Shown here one piece after another: positions 7,901 to 16,457 of a stretch of 64,000 nt of DNA. Where the stretch lies: contig NZ_FNOH01000007.1 of assembly GCF_900106535.1 (NCBI RefSeq), positions 398,415 to 462,414 on the forward strand, given 5' to 3'. The number at the start of each line of letters is the position of its first letter. Within the stretch, counting starts at the first letter, position 1. Both the position numbers and the translations under genes were made by a program. The notes beneath the pieces were generated by a model. That model was given only the letters and a program-made list of their open reading frames with translations. It was not told where the DNA came from and did not search any database. The stretch comes from Myxococcus xanthus (GTDB taxonomy: Bacteria > Myxococcota > Myxococcia > Myxococcales > Myxococcaceae).

Positions 7901-9148
7901 ACGGGAGTGACTCCGGCTCCCCCGGCGCGAGGGGCCTCCTGTGGGGGCGCGCGGTCCGGGCAGCATGAAATCCACCACGGAGGTGATGGCATCCACGCGC
8001 GCCGTGCACTCACGAGGTGCCCCCGCGCGCATGCACTTCTACGCGAACCGCTCCGTCCTGCTGTCGCTCGTCCTGCCCTGCCTGGCGCTCGCGAGGCCCT
8101 CGGGCAACACGTCGCGGAGGGGGCGCCCACCGCGGCGGCTCCGTCGCTCAGCTCATCTGAGCTGCGCGACCAGACTGCGACACCGGTACGGCGACACCTC
8201 TTCCGGGGCTCATGGGCAACGAAGAGCGAGTCCCGTGTGGTGCAAGTGGTGAGTACGGACTGCCCTCGTGCTGCTGCATCGGTACGGCGGACGTTTGTCG
8301 GGCGCCCCGGCTCAGCGGGGTGTGAGTCCCGGGTGGAGCAGTCGGTGTGGACGAGCAGCAATTCGGGCCACGTCATCGACGCGGTCGCATGTCACCTTGA
8401 ATCTCTGGCTCAATGCGGAACCGGACTCAATGTGACCGCGGAGAATCTGCGGCCCACACCACTCCGTCCCGCTCAGGGGTGCGCTATCTAGTCCCTGTTT
8501 CTGATGGGAAATCAGGGCACCTCGGTTGAGGCATCGATGTGACGGCATGCTGCCTCGCGATTCGTGAGGCGCTCAGTGGGCGTGGATCTCCCGGTGATGT
8601 CTCCGAACGCAGAACCTCATCGATGCGACATCTGGCGTTGCGTACCCATGTCGAGCGGCTCGCCTTCGGCACACTTGGCGGGCGCGAAACGAGCTCACCA
8701 TGGTTGGCGAAGTCCGAAGGAGTTCCTCGCCTGCCGTCATTGGATGCGTGTCCCTGATGCACATCCCTGCGACGGAAACCTCGTGCAGGTGTGAGTCGCC
8801 ATCCGCATCGCCGTTCGTCGCGGTGTGCTTCGGCGCGACCGCTGTCCGTCCCGAGTGGTGAGTCCACTGAGCTGGACCGACAAGTGGACTGACCTCGTCG
8901 ATGCGATGCTGCGGTCGTTGGCGGAAGTGAGGGGGATGGGCCCCCTCCCGGAGTCCGCTTCGACCATCTGACCTTGTCAGACGCGTCGCGCGCGATTCCG
9001 AGCGGGTAGGGCTTCGCGGTGGGATTCCTCGGCCAAGGGGGAACCGATGTGCGTGGCCATGTGGACCGCTGGCGGCGAGGCGCATGCGGACGGCTGACAT
9101 CGAGGCTCATGTGAAACCACCGTCGCCATGCGCAGGACTCGCGCGCCC

Positions 9149-9162
9149 GTTCCACGCGGAAC
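9149..9162. other. parS: parS-like site, 1 mismatch
   Basis: GTTCCACGCGGAAC; base 9 is C instead of T. It is isolated, 2.8 kb right of the cluster and 1.2 kb from parA. Confidence 0.6.
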
Positions 9163-9925
9163 ATCCGGAGGCGTGTCATCGTCACCCGAACCGATGATTC
9201 ATCGACGCGTGCAGGTTGCACTCGGCAATGCCTGGGCCGCTTCAACGCGCGTCGCATGGGGTGGCGGCATGGCTCCACTACTCGGCATGGGCGCTTCCAG
9301 TCGGGTGCGTGCGTTCGCTGCACTCATCTGGCTTACCGCGCACATCCCGGGAGCGACGCTCAGCAACGGTGCCGCATCGCGCGGGCGAGATAGAGCAGCT
9401 GAAGTGCCAAGGCCTCGCCGGAACCGGCTCCGCACGGGTCTGCGAGGCGATACATCGGCTGCTCCACGCAGATGGGCAGCGCCAAGCCGTCGGGATGCGG
9501 CACTACCGGACCGACCACTGCCAATGGCACCGCGTCGTGCCCGAGGATGGCCCACCACCAATAGCGTGTGATGCGCTGAAGCAATCAGCGCGTGCCTTCC
9601 GCGCGCCAACCGGCAACCCCGACCGCAGCCTCACGCGGGCATCGTGCGAAACGCACCCGCTGCCCGCGACAGCATCACCGCGTGAGGACAGGACCCTCGG
9701 ACGCACGCGGCGGCCCGAAACGCGCGGCTGCTTCCACGTTCAGCCAACCCAAAAGCCCGGCCTCTCGCGAGAACGCGACGCGCGTTCGTAGCCTCCGCTC
9801 GAAGTCCACCGCCGCCGCCCCCCTGAAAACTGGCTCAAAGGTCCGCGAACCCCGCAAACAGACTTGGCATGTTTTATTCCGCGAGGGCTTCCTTCCCGCC
9901 TGCTCACTCGCTGCACGGCCGCAGG

Positions 9926-9939
9926 GTTCCACGAGGAAC
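9926..9939. other. parS: parS-like site near parA, 1 mismatch
   Basis: GTTCCACGAGGAAC; base 9 is A instead of T. It lies about 390 bp upstream of the parA start, where ParB binding could affect parAB transcription. Confidence 0.6.
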
Positions 9940-10093
9940 GCGCCGTCTCCAGCCTGGGGGCGCCGTGGCCACGGCGGGGCGGAACAGGTGCGGCCCGGTG
10001 GGGGCCCTACGGACCGGCGGCTCGGCCGCATCATTATATAGGGGGCTGACACGGGCCCTCCGTGGCCCCGTTCGACTGGCACCCCGGCGCACC

Positions 10094-10113
10094 GCCTCCT
10101 TATATAAGGAGGC
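10094..10113. promoter_or_regulatory. 20-bp perfect palindrome upstream of parA
   Basis: GCCTCCTTATATAAGGAGGC is fully self-complementary with an AT-rich centre in very GC-rich DNA. A related TTATATAGGGGG word lies at about 10033. The palindrome is ~210 bp before the parA start. It could be an operator for a dimeric regulator of the par operon; the protein is not known. Confidence 0.5.
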
Positions 10114-10324
10114 ACACCCGGCCAGCCTCCAGGCCTCTTCCGGGCACCCGCCACCGGCCTCCAGGTCCGCGCAAACCCCCGAGAAGAGAGCAGGGAAGCA
10201 AGGCTCGCCGTGAATTTGATCCGATACCAAACCGCGTGCTAGCAGCGTGGATCAGCGCGCAACCGTGCACTGCATCACGCGCGGGGCCCTGGCCTACGGC
10301 CGGGGAGAGAGAGGATGGGCCACC

Positions 10325-11116
10325 GTGGGTCGTATCATCTGCATCTCCAACCAGAAGGGCGGCGTCGGGAAGACCACCACCGCCATCAACCTCGCCGCGA
10401 GCCTGGCCTCCGCGGAGCGCCGCACGTTGCTGGTGGACATGGACCCGCAGGGCAACGCGGGCAGTGGCCTGGGCATCAAGCAGGACAACATCACCGGCAC
10501 CATCTACGAAGCGCTGCTCAATGACCGGCCCATCCAGGAGCTGCTCCACCCCACGGAGCTGCGCTACCTCCAGGTGGTGCCCGCCACGCCGGACCTCACC
10601 GGCGCCGAGGTCGAGCTGGTCAACCAGGACAACCGCGAGTTCCGCCTCCGCGACGCCCTGCGCCCGCTGGCTGCCGAATACGACTACATCATCATCGACT
10701 GTCCGCCGTCGCTCGGCCTGCTGACGCTCAATGCGCTGGCCGCCGCGGACTCCGTCCTCATCCCGCTTCAGTGTGAGTACTACGCGCTCGAGGGACTCTC
10801 GCAGCTCACCCACACCATCGACCTGGTGAAGCAGGGCCTCAACCCGGACCTGAAGATGGAGGGCATCCTCCTCACCATGTTCGACTCGCGGGCGAACATT
10901 GCCCACCAGGTCGTCGAAGAGGTGCGCGGGTACTTCAAGAAGCAGGTGTTCGAGGTCATCGTGCCGCGCAACGTGCGCCTGTCCGAGTGCCCCTCCTTCG
11001 GAAAGCCCATCATCCTGTACGACATCAAGTCGAAGGGGTGTGAGAGCTACCTCGCGCTGGGCCGCGAGCTGATGAAGCGGGACACCCCCAAGAGCCCTCG
11101 CAGGCGCGTGGCTTGA
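10325..11116 (+). CDS. parA: Chromosome-partitioning ATPase ParA (Soj family)
   Basis: ParA is a 263-residue Walker-type ATPase that binds DNA non-specifically as an ATP dimer and moves ParB-parS complexes, so it drives origin segregation. The deviant Walker A KGGVGKTT is at residues 11-18, the A' motif LLVDMDPQGN at 35-44, and Walker B YIIIDCPPSLG near 120. The length is normal for chromosomal ParA. I take the GTG at 10325 because the protein then starts right before the conserved RIICISNQKGG strand; the longer frame from 10247 adds 26 unconserved residues. A purine-rich GAGAGAGG run precedes it. parB follows 25 bp after the stop, so the two are almost surely co-transcribed. Confidence 0.96.
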   Translation: MGRIICISNQKGGVGKTTTAINLAASLASAERRTLLVDMDPQGNAGSGLGIKQDNITGTIYEALLNDRPIQELLHPTELRYLQVVPATPDLTGAEVELVNQDNREFRLRDALRPLAAEYDYIIIDCPPSLGLLTLNALAAADSVLIPLQCEYYALEGLSQLTHTIDLVKQGLNPDLKMEGILLTMFDSRANIAHQVVEEVRGYFKKQVFEVIVPRNVRLSECPSFGKPIILYDIKSKGCESYLALGRELMKRDTPKSPRRRVA

Positions 11117-11141
11117 GCCGCGCCCTGGCTGGAGTCACGAC

Positions 11142-12032
11142 GTGGTGAAAGCAGACATGCAGAAGCGGGCCCTGGGGCGCGGGCTGTCCGCCCTCATCCC
11201 CCAGGCGGGCGCCACCGGGGCCGGCAAGGGTGAGCAGGCCCCCAAGGCCGGCGTCCTCAAGCTCCCCATCGAGTCCATCCACCGCGACAAGGACCAGCCG
11301 CGCACCTACTTTGACGAGGAGAAGCTCAAGGAGCTCTCCGAATCCATCAAGGCGCAGGGCGTGCTCCAGCCCATCCTCGTCCGCAAGGACGGCGACGGCT
11401 ACCGCATCATCGCGGGCGAGCGCCGCTGGCGCGCCTCCCAGGCCGCCGGCCTCAAGGAAGTGCCCGCCATCGTCCGCGACGTGACGGAGGTCCAGGCCTT
11501 CGAGCTGGCCCTGGTGGAGAACCTCCAGCGCGCGGACCTGAACCCCATCGAAGAGGCGGAGGGCTACAAGCGCCTGGTGGACGAGTTCAAGCTCACGCAG
11601 GAGCAGGTCAGCGTGCGCGTGGGCAAGGAGCGCTCCACGGTGGCCAACGCCCTGCGCCTGCTTGCGCTGCCCACGGACGTCAAGGGCATGGTGGCGGATG
11701 GTTCGCTCAGCATGGGCCACGCGCGCGCGCTCCTGGGCGTGCCCCGGCTGCCGGAGCTGCAGAACCTGGCCAAGCAAGTCGCGGACAAGAAGCTCTCCGT
11801 GCGTGACACGGAGCGGCTGGTCCAGCAGAGTCGCTCCAGCGGGAAGAAGGACGCGGGCAAGGCGGCACCGAAGCAGAGCCCGCAGGTGAAGGCACTGGTG
11901 GAGGAGCTTCAGCGGCGACTGGGTACCAAGGTCCGGCTCACCGAACGAAGCCCCGGAAAGGGCACCATCGAGGTGGACTTCTTCTCGTACGATGACCTCG
12001 ACCGGCTCTTGAAGCTTCTCAGGAAGGAGTAG
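11142..12032 (+). CDS. parB: Centromere-binding protein ParB (CTPase clamp)
   Basis: ParB binds parS and loads onto DNA as a CTP-gated sliding clamp. The protein has 296 residues. Order: an N-terminal RALGRGLSALIP ParA-contact motif (residues 9-20), the ParB/Srx CTP-binding domain with GERRWRA at about 92-98 and ENLQRADLNPIEEA at 126-139, a helix-turn-helix near 150-185 (TQEQVSVRVGKERSTVANALRLL), and a C-terminal dimerisation domain after a Lys/Ser-rich linker (about 225-250). The start is the GTG at 11142 with GGAG at 11131-11134; a second GTG at 11145 is equally in frame. The gene's own target array lies upstream of parA. The stop is 3 bases before bacM. Confidence 0.96.
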   Translation: MVKADMQKRALGRGLSALIPQAGATGAGKGEQAPKAGVLKLPIESIHRDKDQPRTYFDEEKLKELSESIKAQGVLQPILVRKDGDGYRIIAGERRWRASQAAGLKEVPAIVRDVTEVQAFELALVENLQRADLNPIEEAEGYKRLVDEFKLTQEQVSVRVGKERSTVANALRLLALPTDVKGMVADGSLSMGHARALLGVPRLPELQNLAKQVADKKLSVRDTERLVQQSRSSGKKDAGKAAPKQSPQVKALVEELQRRLGTKVRLTERSPGKGTIEVDFFSYDDLDRLLKLLRKE

Positions 12033-12035
12033 GAC

Positions 12036-12488
12036 GTGGCGCTCCTTGGCGGGAAAAAAGACGAATCATCCAGCAAGCCTCTGTTCAGGCGGGAGGAGGA
12101 ATCCGTGTCGCAGCGTTCTGGTGAGGTCCACACGCTCCTGGGCAAGGGGAGCGAGTTCGAAGGGAAGCTGACCTTCGAAGGGCAGGTCCGTATCGACGGC
12201 AAGTTCCAGGGGCAGATCATCACCAAAGACGTGCTCGTCATTGGGGATGGCGCCAAGGTTCAGGCCGAAATCCAGGCTGGCACCGTCATCATCAACGGCC
12301 AGGTCGAAGGCAACGTGAAGGCGACGCAGATCATCGAGCTGAAGACGCCCGGCCGCGTGAAGGGCAACCTCGAGACGCCGTCGCTGTCCATGGACCGCGG
12401 TGTCATCTTCGAGGGCTCGCTGAAGATGGAGAACCTGGGCACCGCTGGCGCCCGGCCGCCTCCGCCTCCGGGTGGCGAGAAGAAGTAG
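12036..12488 (+). CDS. bacM: Bactofilin BacM
   Basis: A 150-residue bactofilin, a polymer-forming right-handed beta-helix protein. Residues ~30-130 hold the bactofilin core (EFEGKLTFEGQVRIDGKFQG..., then VLVIGDGAKVQAEIQAGTVIINGQVEGNV). The tail is proline-rich (ARPPPPPGGEKK). In M. xanthus BacM is known to form cables, to be trimmed near residue 28 at its N-terminus and to be needed for normal rod shape; the N-terminal extension and the size match. The GTG start at 12036 lies 4 bases after the parB stop, and AGGAAGGAG at the end of parB serves as ribosome site. Being in the par operon fits roles of bactofilins in organising cell-pole and chromosome machinery. Confidence 0.93.
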   Translation: MALLGGKKDESSSKPLFRREEESVSQRSGEVHTLLGKGSEFEGKLTFEGQVRIDGKFQGQIITKDVLVIGDGAKVQAEIQAGTVIINGQVEGNVKATQIIELKTPGRVKGNLETPSLSMDRGVIFEGSLKMENLGTAGARPPPPPGGEKK

Positions 12489-12490
12489 AC

Positions 12491-13036
12491 GTGCGTTCCT
12501 GGAAGCACATGGCGCCAGCTTCACTGCTGGCGCTCACCCTCCTGGGCGGCTGCAAGGGCTGTGGCCAGGAGGATGCTGCTTCCGGTACCGGAGAGGATGA
12601 CGGCCGTCCGTCCTCCATCCGCTCCGGTGTGAAGGTGCCGCTGCCGGATGGCTGGTCCGCGCTGGTCGCGCCGGATGAGAGCTTCCAGGCGGGCCCGCCC
12701 GGCCGGCCCGTGTTGCGGGTGGACCTGCGGCGCGGGGACGGCGAGCAGCTGCCCTCTGTGGACACCCTGGTCGACCGCGTCCGCGAGGAGCTGAAGGACT
12801 TCGAGCTCTCGCTGGACCAGGAAGAAGAGACGGAGCGCTACTCGCTGCTGCGCATCACCCTGGCGCCCAAGCTGGCGGATGGGGGCGTGGGCCCGGAAGC
12901 CCCTGGCTTCTTCGGCGCGCGGCGCGTGGGCAACGACTTGTTCCTCTGTGCCAGCCTGCCGGGCGCGTCCGCCGAGGATGTGCTGCGCGCCACTGAGGCC
13001 TGCCGCGAAATCCAGGTCCAGGGCGCGCTGCCATAG
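12491..13036 (+). CDS. Predicted lipoprotein downstream of bacM
   Basis: A 181-residue protein. The N-terminus has a signal peptide ending in a lipobox (LTLLGGC, Cys 21), followed by a Glu/Asp/Ser linker. The remaining ~140 residues include GVKVPLPDGWSALVAPDESFQAG..., which looks like a compact alpha/beta domain of the kind found in small lipoproteins with a PsbP/Mog1-like fold; that is only a resemblance. The GTG start is 2 bases after the bacM stop, so it is translated with the par-bacM operon. Function is unknown. Its constant linkage suggests an envelope role linked to shape or poles (inference). Confidence 0.82.
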   Translation: MRSWKHMAPASLLALTLLGGCKGCGQEDAASGTGEDDGRPSSIRSGVKVPLPDGWSALVAPDESFQAGPPGRPVLRVDLRRGDGEQLPSVDTLVDRVREELKDFELSLDQEEETERYSLLRITLAPKLADGGVGPEAPGFFGARRVGNDLFLCASLPGASAEDVLRATEACREIQVQGALP

Positions 13037-13335
13037 CGAGCAGCACCGCGCGTCCAAGGCAATCACACGTCGAGACAGGTGGGAGTGTCTCCTCCTGGCG
13101 GAGTCGATGCAGGCGAGCAGGCTTCCGTTACCGCCTCGTGAACATCTGGCGCGGCTCGGGTGTCCCAACGTTATGCATTTCAGGGTGCACTTCCGTGCAC
13201 GCCACGCCGACATTGACGCTCAGGGACTTCCCCTGGCCGTCACGAATCTCTAACCTCACCCTCCCGGACTGCGTTGGGTGCTCGCCTCGGACCCATCCAG
13301 GACCTCCACGCAGTGCCCTCGCAAGGAGTCCCCGC

Positions 13336-13530
13336 ATGTCGTTCTCCGGAATGCTCCCCCTCCCGTTCGCCACCGTGGACATCGCACCCGTGGGAGAGCA
13401 GCTGATCGCCGTGGGCGGCCTCGTGGTCGCCGGGCTGGGGGCGCTCTGGGCCGCCTGGACGCGGCCGTCCGCGCAGCCGGTGCCCATTCCCGTGCGCGGC
13501 GGCTCGTCGCGCCGCAACCCGCGTCGCTGA
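13336..13530 (+). CDS. 64-residue single-pass membrane protein
   Basis: This is a mini-protein with one clear transmembrane helix (QLIAVGGLVVAGLGALWAAW, about residues 22-41) and a short basic tail (RGGSSRRNPRR). The ATG at 13336 is preceded by AAGGAG at 13323-13328, which supports translation. No homologue is recognised. It lies alone between the par operon and the convergent egtD gene. Confidence 0.6.
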   Translation: MSFSGMLPLPFATVDIAPVGEQLIAVGGLVVAGLGALWAAWTRPSAQPVPIPVRGGSSRRNPRR

Positions 13531-13595
13531 AGCACCGCGAAGGGCGCGAAGGCGGGGTGAGTCCCCGCCCGCGCCCCTGAAAGCAGCACCCCGCC

Positions 13596-14621
13596 TCAGC
13601 GCTTGAAGGCCAGGGAGAGGGCGAAGTCGCCCGCGGCGTCCGTCCACCACTCGGCCAGCGTGAGTCCCGCGGCCGACAGCTCGGATGCCACCTGCTGCTG
13701 GTGGAACTTGCAGCTCACCTCCGTGCGCAACACCTCCCCTTCGGCGAAGTCCACCTGCTTGCGCAGCGTGGACAACCACACCGACTGCGCGCGCCGGGAC
13801 ACCAGGCGCATCTCAATCCAGGCGTTCTTCTCGTCGAAGGGCGCGAAGTGCTCGAAGGCGTCCGGGTCGAAGTTCCCTCCCAGCTCGCGGTTGAGCACCT
13901 TGAGCACGTTGCGGTTGAACTCGGCCGTCACGCCCGCGCTGTCGTTGTAGGCGGCGTACAGCCGCTCGCGGTCCTTGATGAGGTCGGTGCCCAGGAGCAG
14001 CCCGTCTCCCGGCTGCAGCCCGGCGGAGAGCTGCCTCAGGAAGAGCGCGCGCTGCGCCGGCTTCAGGTTGCCGATGGTGCCGCCCAGAAAGGCCACCAGC
14101 CGCCGGCCGCCGTTGGGGAGCTGGCCCAGGTGGCGCTCGAAGTCGCCCACCACCGCGTGCACGGTGATGCCCGGGTACTCGCGCGCCAGGCCCGACGCCG
14201 CGCGCCGCAGGAAGGCCTCGCTCACGTCGAAGGGGACGAAGCGCGCCAGCCGGCCCGCCTCCTCCAGCGCGTCCAGGAGCAGGCGCGTCTTCTCGCTGGT
14301 GCCGCTGCCCAGCTCGATGAGCGTGTCCGCGCCGCTCAAGCGGGCGATGTCACCGGCGTGGGCCAGCAGGATTTCCCGCTCGCGCCGCGTCGGGTAGTAC
14401 TCCGGCAGCCGGGTGATGTCGTCGAAGAGCTGGCTGCCACGCTCGTCGTAGAGCCACTTGGGAGACAGCTCCTTGGGCGTGCCGCACAGGCCCTGGAGCG
14501 CCTCTTCCCGGAGGGCGCGCTTCGCGTCGCCCGGTTTCACGTAAACGTCCACCTGGACTCCCGGCGTGTGCTGCGCGTCTTCGCCCGGAGTCGCCACCGT
14601 CGGTACCGTCGTCACCCGCAT
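13596..14621 (-). CDS. egtD: L-histidine N-alpha-methyltransferase EgtD
   Basis: EgtD methylates histidine three times with SAM to give hercynine, the first step of ergothioneine synthesis. The 341-residue length is typical. Visible hallmarks: PKWLYDERGSQLFDDITRLPEYYPTRRE (about 55-80), the SAM loop LIELGSGTSEKTR (about 100-112), VPFDVSEAFL, and AFLGGTIGNL (about 165). The ATG at 14621 has GAGGTGAGG just upstream, inside the end of egtB. It is the second gene of a two-gene leftward operon, 9 bases after egtB. Confidence 0.94.
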   Translation of the reverse strand: MRVTTVPTVATPGEDAQHTPGVQVDVYVKPGDAKRALREEALQGLCGTPKELSPKWLYDERGSQLFDDITRLPEYYPTRREREILLAHAGDIARLSGADTLIELGSGTSEKTRLLLDALEEAGRLARFVPFDVSEAFLRRAASGLAREYPGITVHAVVGDFERHLGQLPNGGRRLVAFLGGTIGNLKPAQRALFLRQLSAGLQPGDGLLLGTDLIKDRERLYAAYNDSAGVTAEFNRNVLKVLNRELGGNFDPDAFEHFAPFDEKNAWIEMRLVSRRAQSVWLSTLRKQVDFAEGEVLRTEVSCKFHQQQVASELSAAGLTLAEWWTDAAGDFALSLAFKR

Positions 14622-14630
14622 CGCCTCACC

Positions 14631-15977
14631 TCACCTCGCGTTCCGTGCACAGCGGAAGCCGGCGAAAATCTGCCGGCGGTTGGGGAAGTCCCAATTGCGG
14701 AAGCCGTTGCGCATTGCGACCGGTGCGCTGGCCCACGCGCCTCCTCGGAGAACCTTGTAGGACTCGCCGAAGAACACCTCGGAGTACTCGGGGTACGGGA
14801 AGGCGCTGAAGCCCGCGTACGGGCGGAAGTCGCTCGCGGTCCATTCCCACACGTCGCCCAGCAGTCCCCAGACGCCGTCCTGGCTGACGCCTTGTGGGTA
14901 GCTGCCCACCGGCGCCGGGCCCCACGTGCTTCCGTCCAGGTTGGCGCGGGCCCGGGTGGGCGGCGTGTCGCCCCAGGGGTACTCGCGGGGGCGGCCGTCA
15001 CTGCCGCGCGCGGCCTTCTCCCACTCGGCCTCGGTGGGCAGCCGCTTGCCGGCCCAGCGTGCGTAGGCGTCCGCCTCGTACCAGCACACGTGCTGCACCG
15101 GCTCGTCCTTGGGCAGCGGCTCCACCTGGCCGAAGCGCCGCCGCAGCCAGGTGTGGTTGCCCTGGGGAAGCCAGAAGCCCGGGTACTTGAGCCCTTCTGC
15201 CTGGATGACCTCCCAGCCCTTGGGGTGCCACCAGCGCGGGTCCTCGTAGCCACCCGCCTCCACGAAGACGAGGTAGTCGCCGTTGGTGACGGGGTGCGCG
15301 TCCATCAGGAACGGAGCGACGTGCTGGGAGAACGTGGGCCGCTCGTTGTCGTAGGCCCACGGTGACGTGCTGCCCAGCCGCGCCTCGCCGCCGGGGATGA
15401 AGACCTCCGCCTGCGGCACGGCGCCGGGCCGGGGCCGCGGGCGCGCCGAGGGCACGTGGTACTCCGGCGACGTCATGAGCTGCAGCGTGGCGGCCAGCGT
15501 CTCCGCGTGCTGCTGTTCGTGCTGCGCCACCATGCCGAAGACGTAGCCGCCCGCCAGCAGCGGCGCGGTGCTGTCCTCGGGGAGCCGGTGCAGGTGCTCG
15601 CGCACCGCCTCACGCACGCGCCGCGCGTAGGCGAAGGCGGCCTCGGGTGGCAGCAGCGGCAGCTCGGCGCGCGTGGAGCGCGGGTGCCGGAAGGCGTCAT
15701 AGATGGCGTCGAACGCCGGGTCGGTGATGGCCGGCGCCCCCAGCGCCCGGAGCAGCCACTGCTCCTCGTAGTTGGCCACGTGCGCCACGTCCCAGATGAG
15801 CGGCGACATGAGCGGGGAATGCTGACGGCGCAGCTCGTCCTCGGGCAGCCCGCCGAGCATCGCCAGCACGCGCGCGCGCGCCGTCTCCAGCTCGGTCCAG
15901 GCACGGGACTTCCAGGGCGGATGGGCCCCGCCTTCCTCTCGCGGGTGACTCCGTTCCTCGGCCATTTGGAACATCAC
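14631..15977 (-). CDS. egtB: Hercynine oxygenase EgtB (sulfoxide synthase)
   Basis: EgtB is the iron enzyme that joins hercynine to a thiol (gamma-glutamylcysteine or cysteine) with O2. It has 448 residues. The N-terminal DinB-like part has WDVAHVANYEEQW (about 65-77) and the iron-ligand motif HEQQHAET (about 150). The C-terminal half is a formylglycine-generating-enzyme/C-type-lectin fold: GEARLGS, HPVTNGDYLVFV, KRLPTEAEWEKAARG, VWEWTASDF, VLRGGAWA and RNGFRNWDFP. The GTG at 15977 and ATG at 15974 are both possible starts. EgtA, EgtC and EgtE are not nearby, so later steps must be encoded elsewhere or bypassed. Confidence 0.93.
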   Translation of the reverse strand: MMFQMAEERSHPREEGGAHPPWKSRAWTELETARARVLAMLGGLPEDELRRQHSPLMSPLIWDVAHVANYEEQWLLRALGAPAITDPAFDAIYDAFRHPRSTRAELPLLPPEAAFAYARRVREAVREHLHRLPEDSTAPLLAGGYVFGMVAQHEQQHAETLAATLQLMTSPEYHVPSARPRPRPGAVPQAEVFIPGGEARLGSTSPWAYDNERPTFSQHVAPFLMDAHPVTNGDYLVFVEAGGYEDPRWWHPKGWEVIQAEGLKYPGFWLPQGNHTWLRRRFGQVEPLPKDEPVQHVCWYEADAYARWAGKRLPTEAEWEKAARGSDGRPREYPWGDTPPTRARANLDGSTWGPAPVGSYPQGVSQDGVWGLLGDVWEWTASDFRPYAGFSAFPYPEYSEVFFGESYKVLRGGAWASAPVAMRNGFRNWDFPNRRQIFAGFRCARNAR

Positions 15978-16181
15978 CCGTCCAAGGTAGGGAGGCGCCC
16001 GGCGCGGAGGTAAGCCCCCGCCTCACCGGCGCCCGAGCGGCTCGTGAAGGAGCGCACGTTGCCCGCGCGCCCCCAACGCCTTGTCTCTACGCCGGGCGTG
16101 GAGCCTCGTCCTGGGCTCAACCGGGAAATCCTCCAGGAAGGTTGAAGCTCAAACACTATACCCGGCCCTGAGCGGATCCGC

Positions 16182-16457
16182 TCAGGGCTCGTTGGGGACG
16201 CGGGCGAGGCCGAGCAGGGTGAGCGTGCGTGAGCGTTCGTCCCACGCGTACTCCAGCTCCAGCCCGTGCTGCGGCACGACATGCCGCGCCACCAGGCCGT
16301 TGGCCGCTTGGGGCTCGCGCAGGGCCGGGTCGCCCAGGCGCTCCAGCACCTGCTGGAGTGCATGGAAGGTCTCCGCCGTCATGCGGCCCACCTCCCGCCA
16401 CGCTTGGGGTGCGTAATGCACGCGGTGAGGGCCCTGTCGTTGGCGGAGCTGCGGCAT
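16182..16457 (-). CDS. Small RelE/ParE-like protein, orphan
   Basis: About 91 residues. The pattern HRVHYAPQAWREVGRMTAETFHALQQVLERL followed by LELEYAWDERSRTLTLLGLARV matches the strand-helix-helix-strand-strand layout of RelE/ParE toxins and their regulatory cousins. No antitoxin gene is next to it. The catalytic residues of a ribosome-dependent RNase cannot be assigned by eye. The start at 16457 (MPQLRQ...) is a guess; the frame extends upstream to 16538. Confidence 0.5.
   Translation of the reverse strand: MPQLRQRQGPHRVHYAPQAWREVGRMTAETFHALQQVLERLGDPALREPQAANGLVARHVVPQHGLELEYAWDERSRTLTLLGLARVPNEP

Larger units (their letters stand above)
6304..8450. repeat. Diverged 92-97-bp repeat array flanking parS
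   Basis: No gene is visible, but the DNA is periodic. From the last exact parS (6290), weakly parS-like 14-mers recur at 6383, 6474 and 6566 (steps 93, 91, 92), e.g. GCTTCAGGTGGAGC at 6383. Then a motif of the type GCGAGTCCC...TGGAGC recurs at about 6851, 6948, 7046, 7150, 7241, 7340, 7437 and 7533, and again at 8226 and 8322. Many units also keep (G/C)TTCATG or CTCATG about 12-20 bases upstream, as in the live array. I read this as a decayed continuation of the parS repeats. Confidence 0.6.
8451..10093. other. Non-coding right flank of the centromere
   Basis: About 1.6 kb between the diverged array and the parA upstream region. Frames in this stretch (for example around 8484-9323 and 9216-9791) have noise-like composition and no domain. 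Recurrent TC(A/G)TCGATGCGA words occur near 8618 and 8897. Two single-mismatch parS sites lie here, at 9149 and 9926. Confidence 0.55.

Noticed and set aside
7388..8491. A 367-codon frame and opposing 275-codon frame in the diverged array.
   Set aside because: Low-complexity high-GC frames without domain; the region shows DNA-level repeats instead.
8484..9323. A 279-codon reverse frame to the right of the array.
   Set aside because: Same composition as the noise frames nearby, no ribosome site and no recognisable fold.
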